This document shows positions 1 through 9,138 of a DNA stretch of 64,000 nt, one piece after another. The notes below the pieces were generated by a model. It worked only from the letters and a program-made list of their open reading frames with translations, ran no database searches and was not told the origin of the DNA. Source of the DNA: Pseudohongiella sp. O18 (GTDB lineage Bacteria > Pseudomonadota > Gammaproteobacteria > Pseudomonadales > Pseudohongiellaceae); the NCBI RefSeq assembly GCF_021729085.1, contig NZ_JAJSAR010000002.1:186001-250000 (forward strand), given 5' to 3'. A program made the position numbers and the translations under genes. The stretch's first letter is position 1. Each line of letters begins with the position of its first letter.

Positions 1-759
1 GGCCTCGACAGCGTGGATCGCATCTACGCGGGGCAGTCTCTGCAAATGCCACTGGGCGATGAGCCGGAGCTGATTGCCGCATCTTACACGGTGCCAGAGC
101 AGACGCCGACAGATGCAGATATAAGCGAATCACTGGCATCAGCTGAATCCGCGCAAACTCCGGAACGCCAGCCACCCACTGGTGAGTTTTTTGGACCACC
201 GGCGCCTGCAGAGGTGGCCATGGTTGAACAGCCGATGTCGGCAGTAAACGCCAGCCAGCTGGCAGTGGAGATTATTGAAAGCCCTGCCGAGCGTAATGAG
301 CTGGCAGCACAGGCGCTGGCGGCTGATCCCAACGACTATTCAGTTGCTGATAACCGTACCATCGAAGTACACGCCTCGGAGACACTGGGTCATTACGCAG
401 AGTGGCTGGGCGTACGCTCGCAGGATCTTCGCAATGCCAACAACATGCGTTTTGATCAGCCACTGATCGTCGGTCAGCGTCTGGTAGTAGATCTGTCAGA
501 GGTCAGCCGCGACGAGTTTGAACTTCGTCGCCGCCAGTTCCATATTGATCAGCAGCAGAACTTTTTCCGCAACCACCGTATTCAGGATCTGGAGCAGCAT
601 CAACTGGCCGCCAACGAGAACATTGATACCCTGGCCCGTCAGCGTTACTCAGTACCCTTGTGGCTGCTGCGCCAGTACAACCCGGAGCTGGACTTCAGTC
701 GCGTCCGGGTTGGTCAGACAATCGTGTTCCCGGTTGTCGAACCGGTTAATGACGTGTGA
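1..759 (+). CDS. LysM-domain cell-wall protein, C-terminal part (5' end outside window)
   Basis: The frame is open to the left edge, so only the last 252 residues are visible. The first residues read like the end of a LysM repeat (GLDSVDRIYAGQSL). Two further LysM-like units follow, near residues 121-168 and 203-249 (GVRSQDLRNANNMR and YSVPLWLLRQYNPELDF). They are separated by a charged, Gln-rich linker. LysM units bind N-acetylglucosamine in peptidoglycan, so the protein should sit in the periplasm or outer membrane. Tandem C-terminal LysM units are typical of MltD-like lytic transglycosylases, and the convergent neighbour is another transglycosylase, but the catalytic part is not in view. 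Its stop codon directly abuts that of the neighbour. LysM content is confident; the enzyme identity is inference. Confidence 0.75.
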   Translation, partial: GLDSVDRIYAGQSLQMPLGDEPELIAASYTVPEQTPTDADISESLASAESAQTPERQPPTGEFFGPPAPAEVAMVEQPMSAVNASQLAVEIIESPAERNELAAQALAADPNDYSVADNRTIEVHASETLGHYAEWLGVRSQDLRNANNMRFDQPLIVGQRLVVDLSEVSRDEFELRRRQFHIDQQQNFFRNHRIQDLEQHQLAANENIDTLARQRYSVPLWLLRQYNPELDFSRVRVGQTIVFPVVEPVNDV

Positions 760-1824
760 TCAGTTGGAGATATCGGCAATTTCATCGGCCAGCAGGCTGA
801 CCGACAAAGCATATCGAAATGCCGGGTTGTAGCGCATGATTGAGCAGAAGTTGCGGTAAACCAGATAACCCTTGTCATCGCCTTCATCTCCCATCAGCAG
901 CGCTGCCGGCAGATTGCGGGTTGGCAGGTCACTGCCGTCACTGCGGCGCACGCCCAGCTGTTGCCAGTCTTCCAGAGGGCGCCATGCCCCCATTGTGCGG
1001 AACGAGCGACAGGTCGCATCGGGTGTCATGCCGGCACTCTGAGGCGCCGCCAGAGACTGTTCACCACCGGGCGGCAGACTGACTTCACGTCCCCAGGTCT
1101 GATCTTCACGCCACCCAAAAGACGCCAGGTAATTGGCGACCGAGGCAATCACGTCCGGACCCATGGACCAGAGGTCAATTTGACCATCGCCATCGTGATC
1201 AACGGCCAGGCGCAAAAAACTGCTGGGTGTGAACTGAACGATGCCCAGCGCTCCAGCCCATGAGCTTTTCATCATATCAACCGTCGCATAACCGTTTTCG
1301 ATAATCTGCAGAGCGGCGATCAATTCATTGCGAAACATGTCGCCACGCCGACCATCAAAGGCCAGAGTAGCGATGACGCTGAACAGAGGCTCGGTGATTG
1401 GGAAAGAACCGTAATTGCTTTCCAGTCCCAGGATGGCCACCACAAAGCGCCACTGCACGCCGTAGTGCGCGCTGACCTCACGGATCATGTCGCCGTGCTC
1501 AGCCATCAGCTCTTTACCGGCTTCAATCCGGTTGTTGTTGACGCGCTGCAGGTAACGAGAATAGGTGTTGTCAAATTCAGCCTGGTTGCGATCCTGCTGG
1601 ATGACCTGACGCTGCTGCGAAATCTGTGGCAGCACCTCATCCAGCGTCTGTTCACTGATGCCTCGTTCCAGGGCCTCACTGCGAAACTCAAGCAGCCAGC
1701 TCTGAAATGCTGCCTCGTTGTCAGCCTCGGCAACTTCCTGGGCGAGTCCGTGAGGGGCCAACAGGCTGGAGGTCGCCACGCATACGGCAAGGGAAATAGC
1801 TTTAAGTGAGGGTTTGACGAACAT
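760..1824 (-). CDS. lytic murein transglycosylase, MltB family
   Basis: This 354-residue protein cleaves the MurNAc-GlcNAc bond of peptidoglycan with formation of 1,6-anhydro-MurNAc. The N-terminus is a Sec signal peptide ending near HGLAQ at residue 29, with no lipobox, so a soluble periplasmic form is likely, unlike the E. coli MltB lipoprotein. The SLT_2 domain occupies about residues 38-340. The presumed catalytic Glu135 lies in ILGLESNYG, followed by the family motifs FRNELIAAL and WAGALGIVQFTPSSF and the acidic loop DHDGDGQIDLW, which may bind calcium. The gene is convergent with the LysM gene, with adjacent stop codons and no room for a terminator. Family assignment is firm; the exact paralogue is not resolved. 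Confidence 0.93.
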   Translation of the reverse strand: MFVKPSLKAISLAVCVATSSLLAPHGLAQEVAEADNEAAFQSWLLEFRSEALERGISEQTLDEVLPQISQQRQVIQQDRNQAEFDNTYSRYLQRVNNNRIEAGKELMAEHGDMIREVSAHYGVQWRFVVAILGLESNYGSFPITEPLFSVIATLAFDGRRGDMFRNELIAALQIIENGYATVDMMKSSWAGALGIVQFTPSSFLRLAVDHDGDGQIDLWSMGPDVIASVANYLASFGWREDQTWGREVSLPPGGEQSLAAPQSAGMTPDATCRSFRTMGAWRPLEDWQQLGVRRSDGSDLPTRNLPAALLMGDEGDDKGYLVYRNFCSIMRYNPAFRYALSVSLLADEIADISN

Positions 1825-1889
1825 GCAGACTCCTGATGGAAAACCGAAACAGCCCCTAACTTTATCCTGAGCTGATTAGGGTGGACAAG

Positions 1890-3113
1890 TTATTTACTGT
1901 TCTTGTGTTTGTGGCGCTTTATGGTACCGAGCAATGCACTGGCCCAGGCTGGTCGGAGCGCAGAGGCTGACAGGTCTTGCAGGTCCGGGGGTGGGACAGG
2001 CAAATCAGACGCCCGTTCCGCGGCCAGACGCTCGATCAACTTCACCGCCGACAGTGCGATGCCGCCATGGTCGAGCTCACCAACTTCATAACGAAAGTGG
2101 CTGGCAAAATATTCCGGATAGGCCAGCGCATCGGGCACTGCAGGCAGGCAGCCCAGGATACTCGCTTCCAGCACTGAAAGCCCCTGAAAGTCGTGTTCCG
2201 CCGTCGATAGCACAATGTCTGATTGCGCCAGCAATGCCTGGTAGGTCTGGCGGTCACTGAGCCATTCGTCAACACCGGGGCTGATGTCGTGGTCCTGATA
2301 GTGCTGCTGCAGGCGACGTCTGATGCTGTCAAATTCAGTCGGGCTGCTGCGAAAGCGTTGTCCCAGCAGGTGCAGACGGAAGGCGACACCCCGGTCGCAC
2401 AGCCTGTTGACGATGCTCAGCAGCAAGGCTGGACCTTTGTCGTATTCATGCCGGTGGTTCCAGACGATGTTCACTGGTTCTTCGGCAGTCCGAGCCCGCT
2501 GCGCTGTGCGTTGGGTCGCCCTGAACAGTTGATCCGCAAGCGGCACCGCCAGCACATGCGATTTATTCTGAAGTTCGGCAAGCAGATTGCCAGGTACATG
2601 ATCAGGCAATTTGGCCAATAGCTGCCCGGCGCCGGTAAAGAAGCTGCGCCGGTTCCAGTCGCTGTTGAACAGCACCTGGTCGGCACATAGCGCTGTGTAT
2701 AGGCTGGTTAGCTGCGCCTGCACTCGGGCTACTCCGTCACCCTCAGGCCGCTGGCTTTCAGATCCACGGTTTTGAGGTCCGCGGTTTTCTGGATAGGCAA
2801 ACTGATTTTCGTGGAAGTAAACCATTGCCGGAAGCTGTGCCAGTTCCGGCACAAATCCCCGCAACGCAGTCAGGTCAGTCAGCGATGTTGCCAGAACCAT
2901 GTCATAGTTGTCAGTTAACTGGTCACGATGGTTAAATGCCCAGCTTAGACTATTGCCCCGAACGCGCCAGGCAAAATAGCGCGGTGGCAGGCTCAGCACC
3001 GTCCAATCGATCTGCGGAAACATGTCGACCAGAGTTGTGCGCCACAACTGGTGGCTGTAGGCGTCATAGGCGCTCAGCAACAGTATGCGTTTGCCAGCCA
3101 GCGAGCTGAGCAT
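1890..3113 (-). CDS. tRNA-queuosine alpha-mannosyltransferase-like glycosyltransferase (GTDC1/DUF3524 family)
   Basis: A 407-residue GT-B glycosyltransferase. The N-terminal half has the DUF3524 hallmarks: an ILLLSAYDAYSHQLW start, a PPRYFAWR segment, ATSLTDLTALRG and VYFHENQFAYP. The C-terminal half has NIVWNHRHEYDKGP and a nucleotide-sugar region around LSTAEHDFQGLSVLEA. Human GTDC1, now known as QTMAN, shares these motifs and transfers mannose to queuosine in tRNA-Asp. That bacterial homologues act on tRNA is inference. Residues 117-132 contain a polar, repetitive insertion (NRGPQNRGSESQRPEG) next to the HENQ motif. It lies 65 bp downstream of the start of the transglycosylase gene on the same strand, so the two may be co-transcribed. 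No queuosine-synthesis gene is nearby. Confidence 0.85.
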   Translation of the reverse strand: MLSSLAGKRILLLSAYDAYSHQLWRTTLVDMFPQIDWTVLSLPPRYFAWRVRGNSLSWAFNHRDQLTDNYDMVLATSLTDLTALRGFVPELAQLPAMVYFHENQFAYPENRGPQNRGSESQRPEGDGVARVQAQLTSLYTALCADQVLFNSDWNRRSFFTGAGQLLAKLPDHVPGNLLAELQNKSHVLAVPLADQLFRATQRTAQRARTAEEPVNIVWNHRHEYDKGPALLLSIVNRLCDRGVAFRLHLLGQRFRSSPTEFDSIRRRLQQHYQDHDISPGVDEWLSDRQTYQALLAQSDIVLSTAEHDFQGLSVLEASILGCLPAVPDALAYPEYFASHFRYEVGELDHGGIALSAVKLIERLAAERASDLPVPPPDLQDLSASALRPAWASALLGTIKRHKHKNSK

Positions 3114-3187
3114 GGTCGCCAGTCGTGAGTCAGATGTGAGATTAGTGCTGATAAGTTGTATCCAGGGATTCGTAACAGGAACGGAAC

Positions 3188-4744
3188 ATGCAATCTAATG
3201 ATGAACAACTTCTGGGTCAATCGCCGGAAGCGCTGCTGACAGGCTTGCCAGCGAAAGTAAGTACACCGCTTTTCACTCAGGCCGGCAATCGGCCCGATGC
3301 GCCAGCCGTGACCGACCACCTGGGTCGACAATTGACGTATCGGGAGTTGGCGGCTGCGGTTGAGCAGACCGCGGTAGAACTGGCATCGCTGGGTGTTGTG
3401 GCTGGCGATCGAGTGGTGCTGGTCAACGAGAATTGTGTCCCCTTGCTGGTCGTCATTCTGGCGTTGAGTGAAGTAGGTGCCTGGCCGGTTGTCATCAACG
3501 CTCGGATGGCCGCCGACGAGATTGAAAAGATTAGGGCTCACTGTCAGCCGCGTCTGTCACTTTACCTGCTCGATTCTGCCGCAGCCCGGCAGCATTGGCA
3601 GGCACTTGCGAACAGCGATGAAGCCCAGGCTCAGCGCGAACTGGCAGGGGGCTCTGTCGGTGTTCTGCAGCATCAGCCGGATGCGCCAGACGCCGCAGCT
3701 GATACGGCCGATGTGTTTACCCTCATTTACACAACAGGCACAACTGGCGACCCCAAGGGAGTCATGTTGACGCATCGCAACATACTTTTTGTATCTGCAG
3801 TAAGTGGCGCACTGCGTGGTCTGAACAACAGCGACAAGGTTTACCTGGTGCTGCCAGTTTCCCATGTATTTGGCTTGTCCGCAGTGTTTCTGGCCGCGAT
3901 CTACGCCGGAGCAGAACTTATCGTGGCTGACCGGTTTGACGCCAGCCAGGCCCTGCGGGTCATGCGTGAGCAGTCGGTGACAGGCATTTTTGGTGTACCT
4001 GCCATGTTTGCCCGGCTGGTGGATCATGTTCGTCAGCAGGGCCTTACCGGTGACGACATTCCGGCGCTGCGTTTTATGTACAGTGGCGGTGCACCGCTGG
4101 ATCCGGCCATCAAGGAGAAAACCGAAAAGCTGTTTGGACTGCCCCTGCTTAATGGTTACGGCATGACAGAAAGCGGTCCCACCATCTGCCAGGTAAGATT
4201 CAATGAGCCCCTGGACAGCTGCAGTGTCGGCAAGCCGCTGCCCGGCCTGGAGATACGTTTGATCGGTGCGGACGGTAATCCAGTCACCGATGGTGAAGTT
4301 GGAGAGCTGCATGTCCGTGGCCCGAATGTCATGCGAGGCTATTATCGCAACCCAGAGGCAACCAGGGCCGCAATAGATGCGGATGGCTTTCTGAATACGG
4401 GCGATCTGGTCAGACTGGACGAGTACGGCAATGTCCACATCGCCGGGCGCAGCAAGGAACTGATCATTCATTCCGGCTTTAATGTGTTCCCTCCGGAAGT
4501 AGAGGCAGTTATTTCCAAGCATCCGGATGTACTGCTATGTGCCGTGATCGGTCAGATGCACGACGGCAATGAGGAAGTGGTTGCTTATATCCAGCGGATT
4601 GCCGACAGCCAGCTGGGCGAAGAGGAACTGCGCGCTTTTATCAAGCCCAGACTGACGGCGTACAAACGGCCAGGCATCATTCATTTCGTTGAGTCGTTAC
4701 CGACTGCACCGTCCGGCAAAGTGTTGAAACACAAACTCAAATAG
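3188..4744 (+). CDS. AMP-forming acyl-CoA synthetase (FadD-like, ANL superfamily)
   Basis: A 518-residue adenylate-forming enzyme that should activate a carboxylic acid as acyl-AMP and transfer it to CoA. The P-loop YTTGTTGDPKG is at about residue 181, and the adenine/acyl motif YGMTESGP at about 324. The hinge region GDLVRLDEYGNVHIAGRSKEL starts near 405. The catalytic lysine lies in the C-terminal PSGKVLKHK. Length fits medium- or long-chain acyl-CoA synthetases, and the substrate cannot be read from the sequence. It is divergent from the queuosine-glycosyltransferase homologue with 74 bp between them. A weak AGGAAC lies before the ATG. A NUDIX gene follows on the same strand and is probably co-transcribed. 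Confidence 0.9.
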   Translation: MQSNDEQLLGQSPEALLTGLPAKVSTPLFTQAGNRPDAPAVTDHLGRQLTYRELAAAVEQTAVELASLGVVAGDRVVLVNENCVPLLVVILALSEVGAWPVVINARMAADEIEKIRAHCQPRLSLYLLDSAAARQHWQALANSDEAQAQRELAGGSVGVLQHQPDAPDAAADTADVFTLIYTTGTTGDPKGVMLTHRNILFVSAVSGALRGLNNSDKVYLVLPVSHVFGLSAVFLAAIYAGAELIVADRFDASQALRVMREQSVTGIFGVPAMFARLVDHVRQQGLTGDDIPALRFMYSGGAPLDPAIKEKTEKLFGLPLLNGYGMTESGPTICQVRFNEPLDSCSVGKPLPGLEIRLIGADGNPVTDGEVGELHVRGPNVMRGYYRNPEATRAAIDADGFLNTGDLVRLDEYGNVHIAGRSKELIIHSGFNVFPPEVEAVISKHPDVLLCAVIGQMHDGNEEVVAYIQRIADSQLGEEELRAFIKPRLTAYKRPGIIHFVESLPTAPSGKVLKHKLK

Positions 4745-4821
4745 TGCCACAAATAGGAACTTGCCAGCGGAGTGGCTTTCCGTTAAAAATGTGTAATGCG
4801 CACAAAATTGGTGCAACACAC

Positions 4822-5430
4822 ATGATGTCCCCGAGTCTGGCCAGCACCGTAGTGCTGGTTCGGGAACAGGCCCAGACATCCGGCACTTCAGGGCTGGAGA
4901 CGCTGCTGCTGCTTCGCAACTCAAAGCTTGTATTTGAGGGCGGAGCCTGGGTGTTCCCGGGCGGTAGAGTCGATGACTGCGATTACCCGCCCGATCGCGC
5001 GGATCTGCCTGCTTCCCACGTAGAGTACCTGGCGGCCATCAAGGCCGCGGTGCGTGAAACTGAGGAGGAGGCCGGTATCTGTATCTCGCCGGGCGAGCTC
5101 ATCCATATCGCTCACTGGACCACTCCGCAGGGTATGTCGCGGCGATTCGCTACCTGGTTTTTCCTGTGTCCACTGAATGAAGCGGTGGACATCGTTGTTG
5201 ACCAGCAGGAAATACACGACTATCAGTGGATACGTCCAGACCTGGCGCTGGCTCGTCACGCAAGTGGTGAAATTCGCCTGCCTCCACCCACCGCACATAC
5301 ACTTCAGAGTATCGCAGGCTTTAAGTCGCTGAAGTCCCTGTGCCATGCCATGTCCACTGCTGATATTCATGTTTTTCCGGAAGACTCTGCGCATTATCGG
5401 CCGGTTGAGGGTATCTGCAGCATCCGTTGA
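4822..5430 (+). CDS. NUDIX hydrolase
   Basis: A NUDIX protein of about 202 residues that should hydrolyse a nucleoside diphosphate linked to another group, possibly CoA-like given the upstream acyl-CoA ligase. The substrate is not determinable. The fold starts with STVVLVREQ, followed by WVFPGGRVD and the metal-binding helix RETEEEAGI (residues 78-86). The region between these has an insertion, as in NUDT8/NUDT19-like members. The start is uncertain: the frame is open back to a GTG at 4744 that overlaps the ligase stop by one base, and ATGs occur at 4789 and 4822. None has a good Shine-Dalgarno sequence. 4822 was chosen because the conserved fold begins just after it. Confidence 0.85.
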   Translation: MMSPSLASTVVLVREQAQTSGTSGLETLLLLRNSKLVFEGGAWVFPGGRVDDCDYPPDRADLPASHVEYLAAIKAAVRETEEEAGICISPGELIHIAHWTTPQGMSRRFATWFFLCPLNEAVDIVVDQQEIHDYQWIRPDLALARHASGEIRLPPPTAHTLQSIAGFKSLKSLCHAMSTADIHVFPEDSAHYRPVEGICSIR

Positions 5431-5547
5431 CGCCGCTTGAGCGTACCCGATAAGTGAACCTTGCAGCGTGTCAGATTCCCTTGCTTTGCCCGGTCCGTTA
5501 ATGGGATAGTTGAAGCAGATCCGAAAGAAGAATTAACCGAGTCGCAT

Positions 5548-8500
5548 ATGAGCCGTCCCGAGACTGTCAAACCGGATTCAGCCAGTGTCATCAAACTCAG
5601 AGCCGCGCTGGCCGGTGTTCGTAAACGCCGCCAGCGGCTCCTGATACTCAAGCAGACCAGCCTGGTCGCCATCGCCCTGATTGCTGCATTTTTGGGTTTG
5701 TCCACACTCAGTGTGTCGCTGCCTGGCGGGCGTGGCCTCGATGCCTTGCTGTTTCTGGCATTCGTTGCAATTGCTGGGGTGCTGGTCTGGCGTTACCTGC
5801 GCACGCTTGCACAACTGCGGCAGGACGATCGTCAGCTCGCGGGCTATGTTGAATCGCGCTTGCCCGATCTTGAACAGCGACTTCTCACCTCACTTGAATT
5901 TTCATCCGATCCCGACAGCGTGGAGCAGCGCGGTGTTTCGCAGCAGTTTGTCCAGCAGCTTTGGGATGATGCGGATACCCAGTTGGGCGCCCAGCAGCAA
6001 CGACTGCTTGAGGATGCTGACAATCGCATGCCGTGGTTGCCATTATCGGTGGCTGGTGGCGCCATTCTGACACTTGTAGTTCTGCTTACCGCCTCAGACG
6101 CACTGTGGCGTGCCGGTTCGTCACTCCTGTGGCCATTCCGTGCCGGTCCGGAGCTCGCGCTGGCGCCAGTGCCCGAACCTGTGGTCGAGCCAGCCGACAT
6201 GGTCATCTCGGTGGAACCGGGTGACATCAGCATGCAACGCGGCCGGGCCGCGACCATCGAAGTCCGTATCGAAAACGCCATACCCGATGATGTGCGGTTG
6301 CGTATGCGCTCCGACCAGGTCAACTGGTACGACGCCAATATGCAGCGTGACGGTAGCGGTAGCAACGGCGCGGCATTCAGCTACTACCTGCCGGCTGTGG
6401 AAGAGGATCTCGTTTATTACGTCAGCGTGGGCGAGGGTGATGATGAACGGAGCCGCGAGTACCGCATTACGCTCTATGACCTCCCACGGGCCGAACAGAT
6501 TGATGTGGCTTACGACTTTCCGGAATACACTGGCATAGACGACTACCAGGAAACCGACAGTGGTGACTTTGTTGTGCCAGAAGGCACTTCCCTGACGCTC
6601 GACATCATGTTTAATAAGGCAGTCACACAGGCTGACCTGGTGTTTGAGGATGACACGCGCGTACCGGTCACTGTTGATGGCGATCGTGGCCAGGTCACCC
6701 TGATTGCCGAGCAGGATCGTTCCTACCGTGTCCTGGCAACCGATTTTGAGCAGCTGCAGACCGAAGACGCCGACATCTACTACTTGCGTACCATACCTGA
6801 TGAGCCTCCGGAACTGGCTTTACACAGTCCGGGCCGCGATCAGGATGTGATGCCACTGGAGGAAGTGATTCTTCAGGTAGAGGCTACTGATGACTACGGA
6901 CTGAGTGATTTTACGCTGCATTACAGCGTGATCGGCTCTGATGAGGTGGCCATCGATTTCCTGCCAGAAGAGCGCACTCGCAATGTGACCGGCAACCAGA
7001 TGATCTACATGGAAGACCTGGTTGTCAGCCCGGGCGACTTTGTCAGTTACTACCTCACCGTGGCTGACAATAACGGCCTCAGAGGGCCGCAGGAAGTTGT
7101 GTCTGACATCTACTTCCTGCAGGTGGTTCCAACTGATCAGGAGTTCCGTCGTGCCAGTGGTGGACAGCAGGGCGGCGGCGGTGGTGGTGGCGGTGGTGAC
7201 ACCGGCAGTGCGCTGGTGACATTACAGAAAGACATTATTGCGGCGACCTGGCGCCTTCGGCAGCAGCAGCTTAATATGGATCAGCAACAGTTCAGCGACG
7301 ATGTCGCTGTGATTGCCGAGTCCCAGCGAGATGCTTCGGAACGGGCTCAGATGTCCATTGACCGCCTGTCAGAGCGTGTCAACTTTGCCGATGACAGCTA
7401 CGGCAATGCAGTGACCTACCTGCAGCGTGCCATCGAGCAGATGGAAGCCGCTGCCGCAGATCTCGACCAGCTGGCGCTAACTCAGGCCATGACACCTGAA
7501 CAACAGGCGCTGCAGTATGTGCTGCGTGCCGAGGCAGAAATCAATCAGACCGATGTCAGCTTCCAGCAGCAGGCCGGTGGTGGCGGAGGCGGTGGCAGCC
7601 AGCAGGAACGTCAGGACCTGCGTGAACTGTTTGATATGGAAATGGGGCAGAACGAAAATCGTTACGAAACCCCACGTCAGGCCAGTCAGGGTGGTCAGAA
7701 CACCGAAGAGGCCAGCCGGCTGGAAGAGCTTGCCAGACGTCAGGAAGGACTGACTCGGGCCCAGCGAAACCTGGCCCGACGTCTGGAAGAGATGGATGAA
7801 GAGCAGCGCCGCCGGGAGCTCGAGCGCCTGCGCCGCGATCAGGAGCAGATCAGCAATGAGCTGGCGCAGCTGCAGCAACAGATGTCACGTCGGCAACAAA
7901 TGAGTCAGGGACAGCAGAACAGTCAGGCTCAGGCAGGTGGCAGCAGTCAGCAGCTAGAGCAGATGCAGCGCACGATTGAACAGATGCAGGAAGCAGCGCA
8001 GGCCGAAACGCCAGCGCAGGCAGCCGCCCGCAGTCAACGTGCATTGGACAGTCTCCGTGAACAGCAAAGGCAGCTGGCACAGCAGTCTGAGCAGTCACCG
8101 AATCAGCTGGTACAGGATCTGGCGCAGCGTGGACAACAGCTTCAGCAGCAGCAGCGACAGTTGCAGCAGTCGCTGGAAGACCTGAGTCGTGAGCAGGGCC
8201 TCGGTCAGTCGCGACAGTCGGCAGCCAATGATGAAGGCCTGCAGGAGCTGACAGAACAGCAGCAGCGTCTGCGTCAGGAGCTGGAGGAGATCGATCGCAT
8301 GTTGCGTGCCGTCATCGCGCGGGCGGGCAATGACGAGCAGCAGACGCTGGCGCAGGCACAGGAAGCCACACGTGCGCTGCGGCCTCTACGTGAGCAGATG
8401 GACACCAGTAATCGTGTGCTGCGCAATGGCATGGTCAATCTGGCGGTTGATATTGAGCAGGACATTGCGGAAGCGCTGGCTGATCTCAGCCGCGACCTGC

Positions 8501-9135
8501 AGGGTCTGGAGCCGGGTAATCAGCTTGCCCAGCAGACGGATGCTGATCCTATCAATCAGGCCGCCGCTGACGCCAGCGCGCTGCGGCGCGAGCTCGAGGC
8601 GCTGCAGGAGCAGATTAGTAATGGCCTGCAGGAGTCAATCGGGCAGATGCGGGAGAGACTGGCGCGCTCCCAGCAACTGGCGCAGCAACTCGATCAGCAA
8701 CTGTCGCAGGCTGGCGAGCAGCAGGCCGGCGAAGGCCAGCCCTCACGTGGTCAGCTTGCTCAGCGCGGCCAGCAGGGCAACCCTGGCAGCCAGGTTCAAG
8801 TGGGTGGCGCCGCCAGTCAGGTCGATCCTGGTGATCAGCGGGGTATCGGACGCATTCCAGCGGAAGGTGAAGCGGCACTCTGGGGTAACGCCCGCTCAAT
8901 CAGTACCGAGATTACCAGTCAGTCGCTGGAAGCATTCATGAATCAGCCCGAGCTTCTGCAGGGTGTTCTGCAACCACTGATTGAACTCGAAAGTGATCTG
9001 CGTGCGCGCGCTGAACTCGCCCGCATCACGCGCCGCCTGTATACCGTATCCGAAGAGGATATCCCTGAGGAATATCGACAGCTGGTGGAAGACTACTACC
9101 GGGCGCTGTCCGAGAATCGGAGCGCGACGCCCTAA
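5548..9135 (+). CDS. DUF4175 family membrane protein with long Gln-rich coiled coil
   Basis: First gene of an eight-gene MoxR operon; 1195 residues. The N-terminus carries hydrophobic segments at about residues 31-55, 60-82 and 163-188. A beta-rich, probably periplasmic region of about 350 residues follows, with Ig-like passages such as YDFPEYTGIDDY. Two glycine tracts, near residues 545 and 678, flank a region of predicted helix. From there to about residue 1100 the sequence is dominated by Gln, Glu, Arg and Ala in a coiled-coil-like pattern, ending in a short globular C-terminus. DUF4175 has no established function. The context suggests a scaffold for the MoxR/VWA proteins. The frame is open to a TTG at 5461; the ATG at 5548 was preferred because the DUF begins there. 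Confidence 0.85.
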   Translation: MSRPETVKPDSASVIKLRAALAGVRKRRQRLLILKQTSLVAIALIAAFLGLSTLSVSLPGGRGLDALLFLAFVAIAGVLVWRYLRTLAQLRQDDRQLAGYVESRLPDLEQRLLTSLEFSSDPDSVEQRGVSQQFVQQLWDDADTQLGAQQQRLLEDADNRMPWLPLSVAGGAILTLVVLLTASDALWRAGSSLLWPFRAGPELALAPVPEPVVEPADMVISVEPGDISMQRGRAATIEVRIENAIPDDVRLRMRSDQVNWYDANMQRDGSGSNGAAFSYYLPAVEEDLVYYVSVGEGDDERSREYRITLYDLPRAEQIDVAYDFPEYTGIDDYQETDSGDFVVPEGTSLTLDIMFNKAVTQADLVFEDDTRVPVTVDGDRGQVTLIAEQDRSYRVLATDFEQLQTEDADIYYLRTIPDEPPELALHSPGRDQDVMPLEEVILQVEATDDYGLSDFTLHYSVIGSDEVAIDFLPEERTRNVTGNQMIYMEDLVVSPGDFVSYYLTVADNNGLRGPQEVVSDIYFLQVVPTDQEFRRASGGQQGGGGGGGGGDTGSALVTLQKDIIAATWRLRQQQLNMDQQQFSDDVAVIAESQRDASERAQMSIDRLSERVNFADDSYGNAVTYLQRAIEQMEAAAADLDQLALTQAMTPEQQALQYVLRAEAEINQTDVSFQQQAGGGGGGGSQQERQDLRELFDMEMGQNENRYETPRQASQGGQNTEEASRLEELARRQEGLTRAQRNLARRLEEMDEEQRRRELERLRRDQEQISNELAQLQQQMSRRQQMSQGQQNSQAQAGGSSQQLEQMQRTIEQMQEAAQAETPAQAAARSQRALDSLREQQRQLAQQSEQSPNQLVQDLAQRGQQLQQQQRQLQQSLEDLSREQGLGQSRQSAANDEGLQELTEQQQRLRQELEEIDRMLRAVIARAGNDEQQTLAQAQEATRALRPLREQMDTSNRVLRNGMVNLAVDIEQDIAEALADLSRDLQGLEPGNQLAQQTDADPINQAAADASALRRELEALQEQISNGLQESIGQMRERLARSQQLAQQLDQQLSQAGEQQAGEGQPSRGQLAQRGQQGNPGSQVQVGGAASQVDPGDQRGIGRIPAEGEAALWGNARSISTEITSQSLEAFMNQPELLQGVLQPLIELESDLRARAELARITRRLYTVSEEDIPEEYRQLVEDYYRALSENRSATP

Positions 9136-9138
9136 ACG

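Noticed and set aside
3557-4522. Long minus-strand frame of 321 codons opposite the acyl-CoA ligase
   Set aside because: It is a shadow of the real gene: no recognisable domain, unusual composition, no ribosome site.
5461-5547. N-terminal extension of the DUF4175 gene from a TTG codon
   Set aside because: No ribosome site and no hydrophobic or conserved content; the ATG at 5548 fits the family start.
7168-7203. GGC/GGT-rich tract as a possible microsatellite or mobile insertion
   Set aside because: It is in frame and encodes a glycine hinge; no flanking target duplications.
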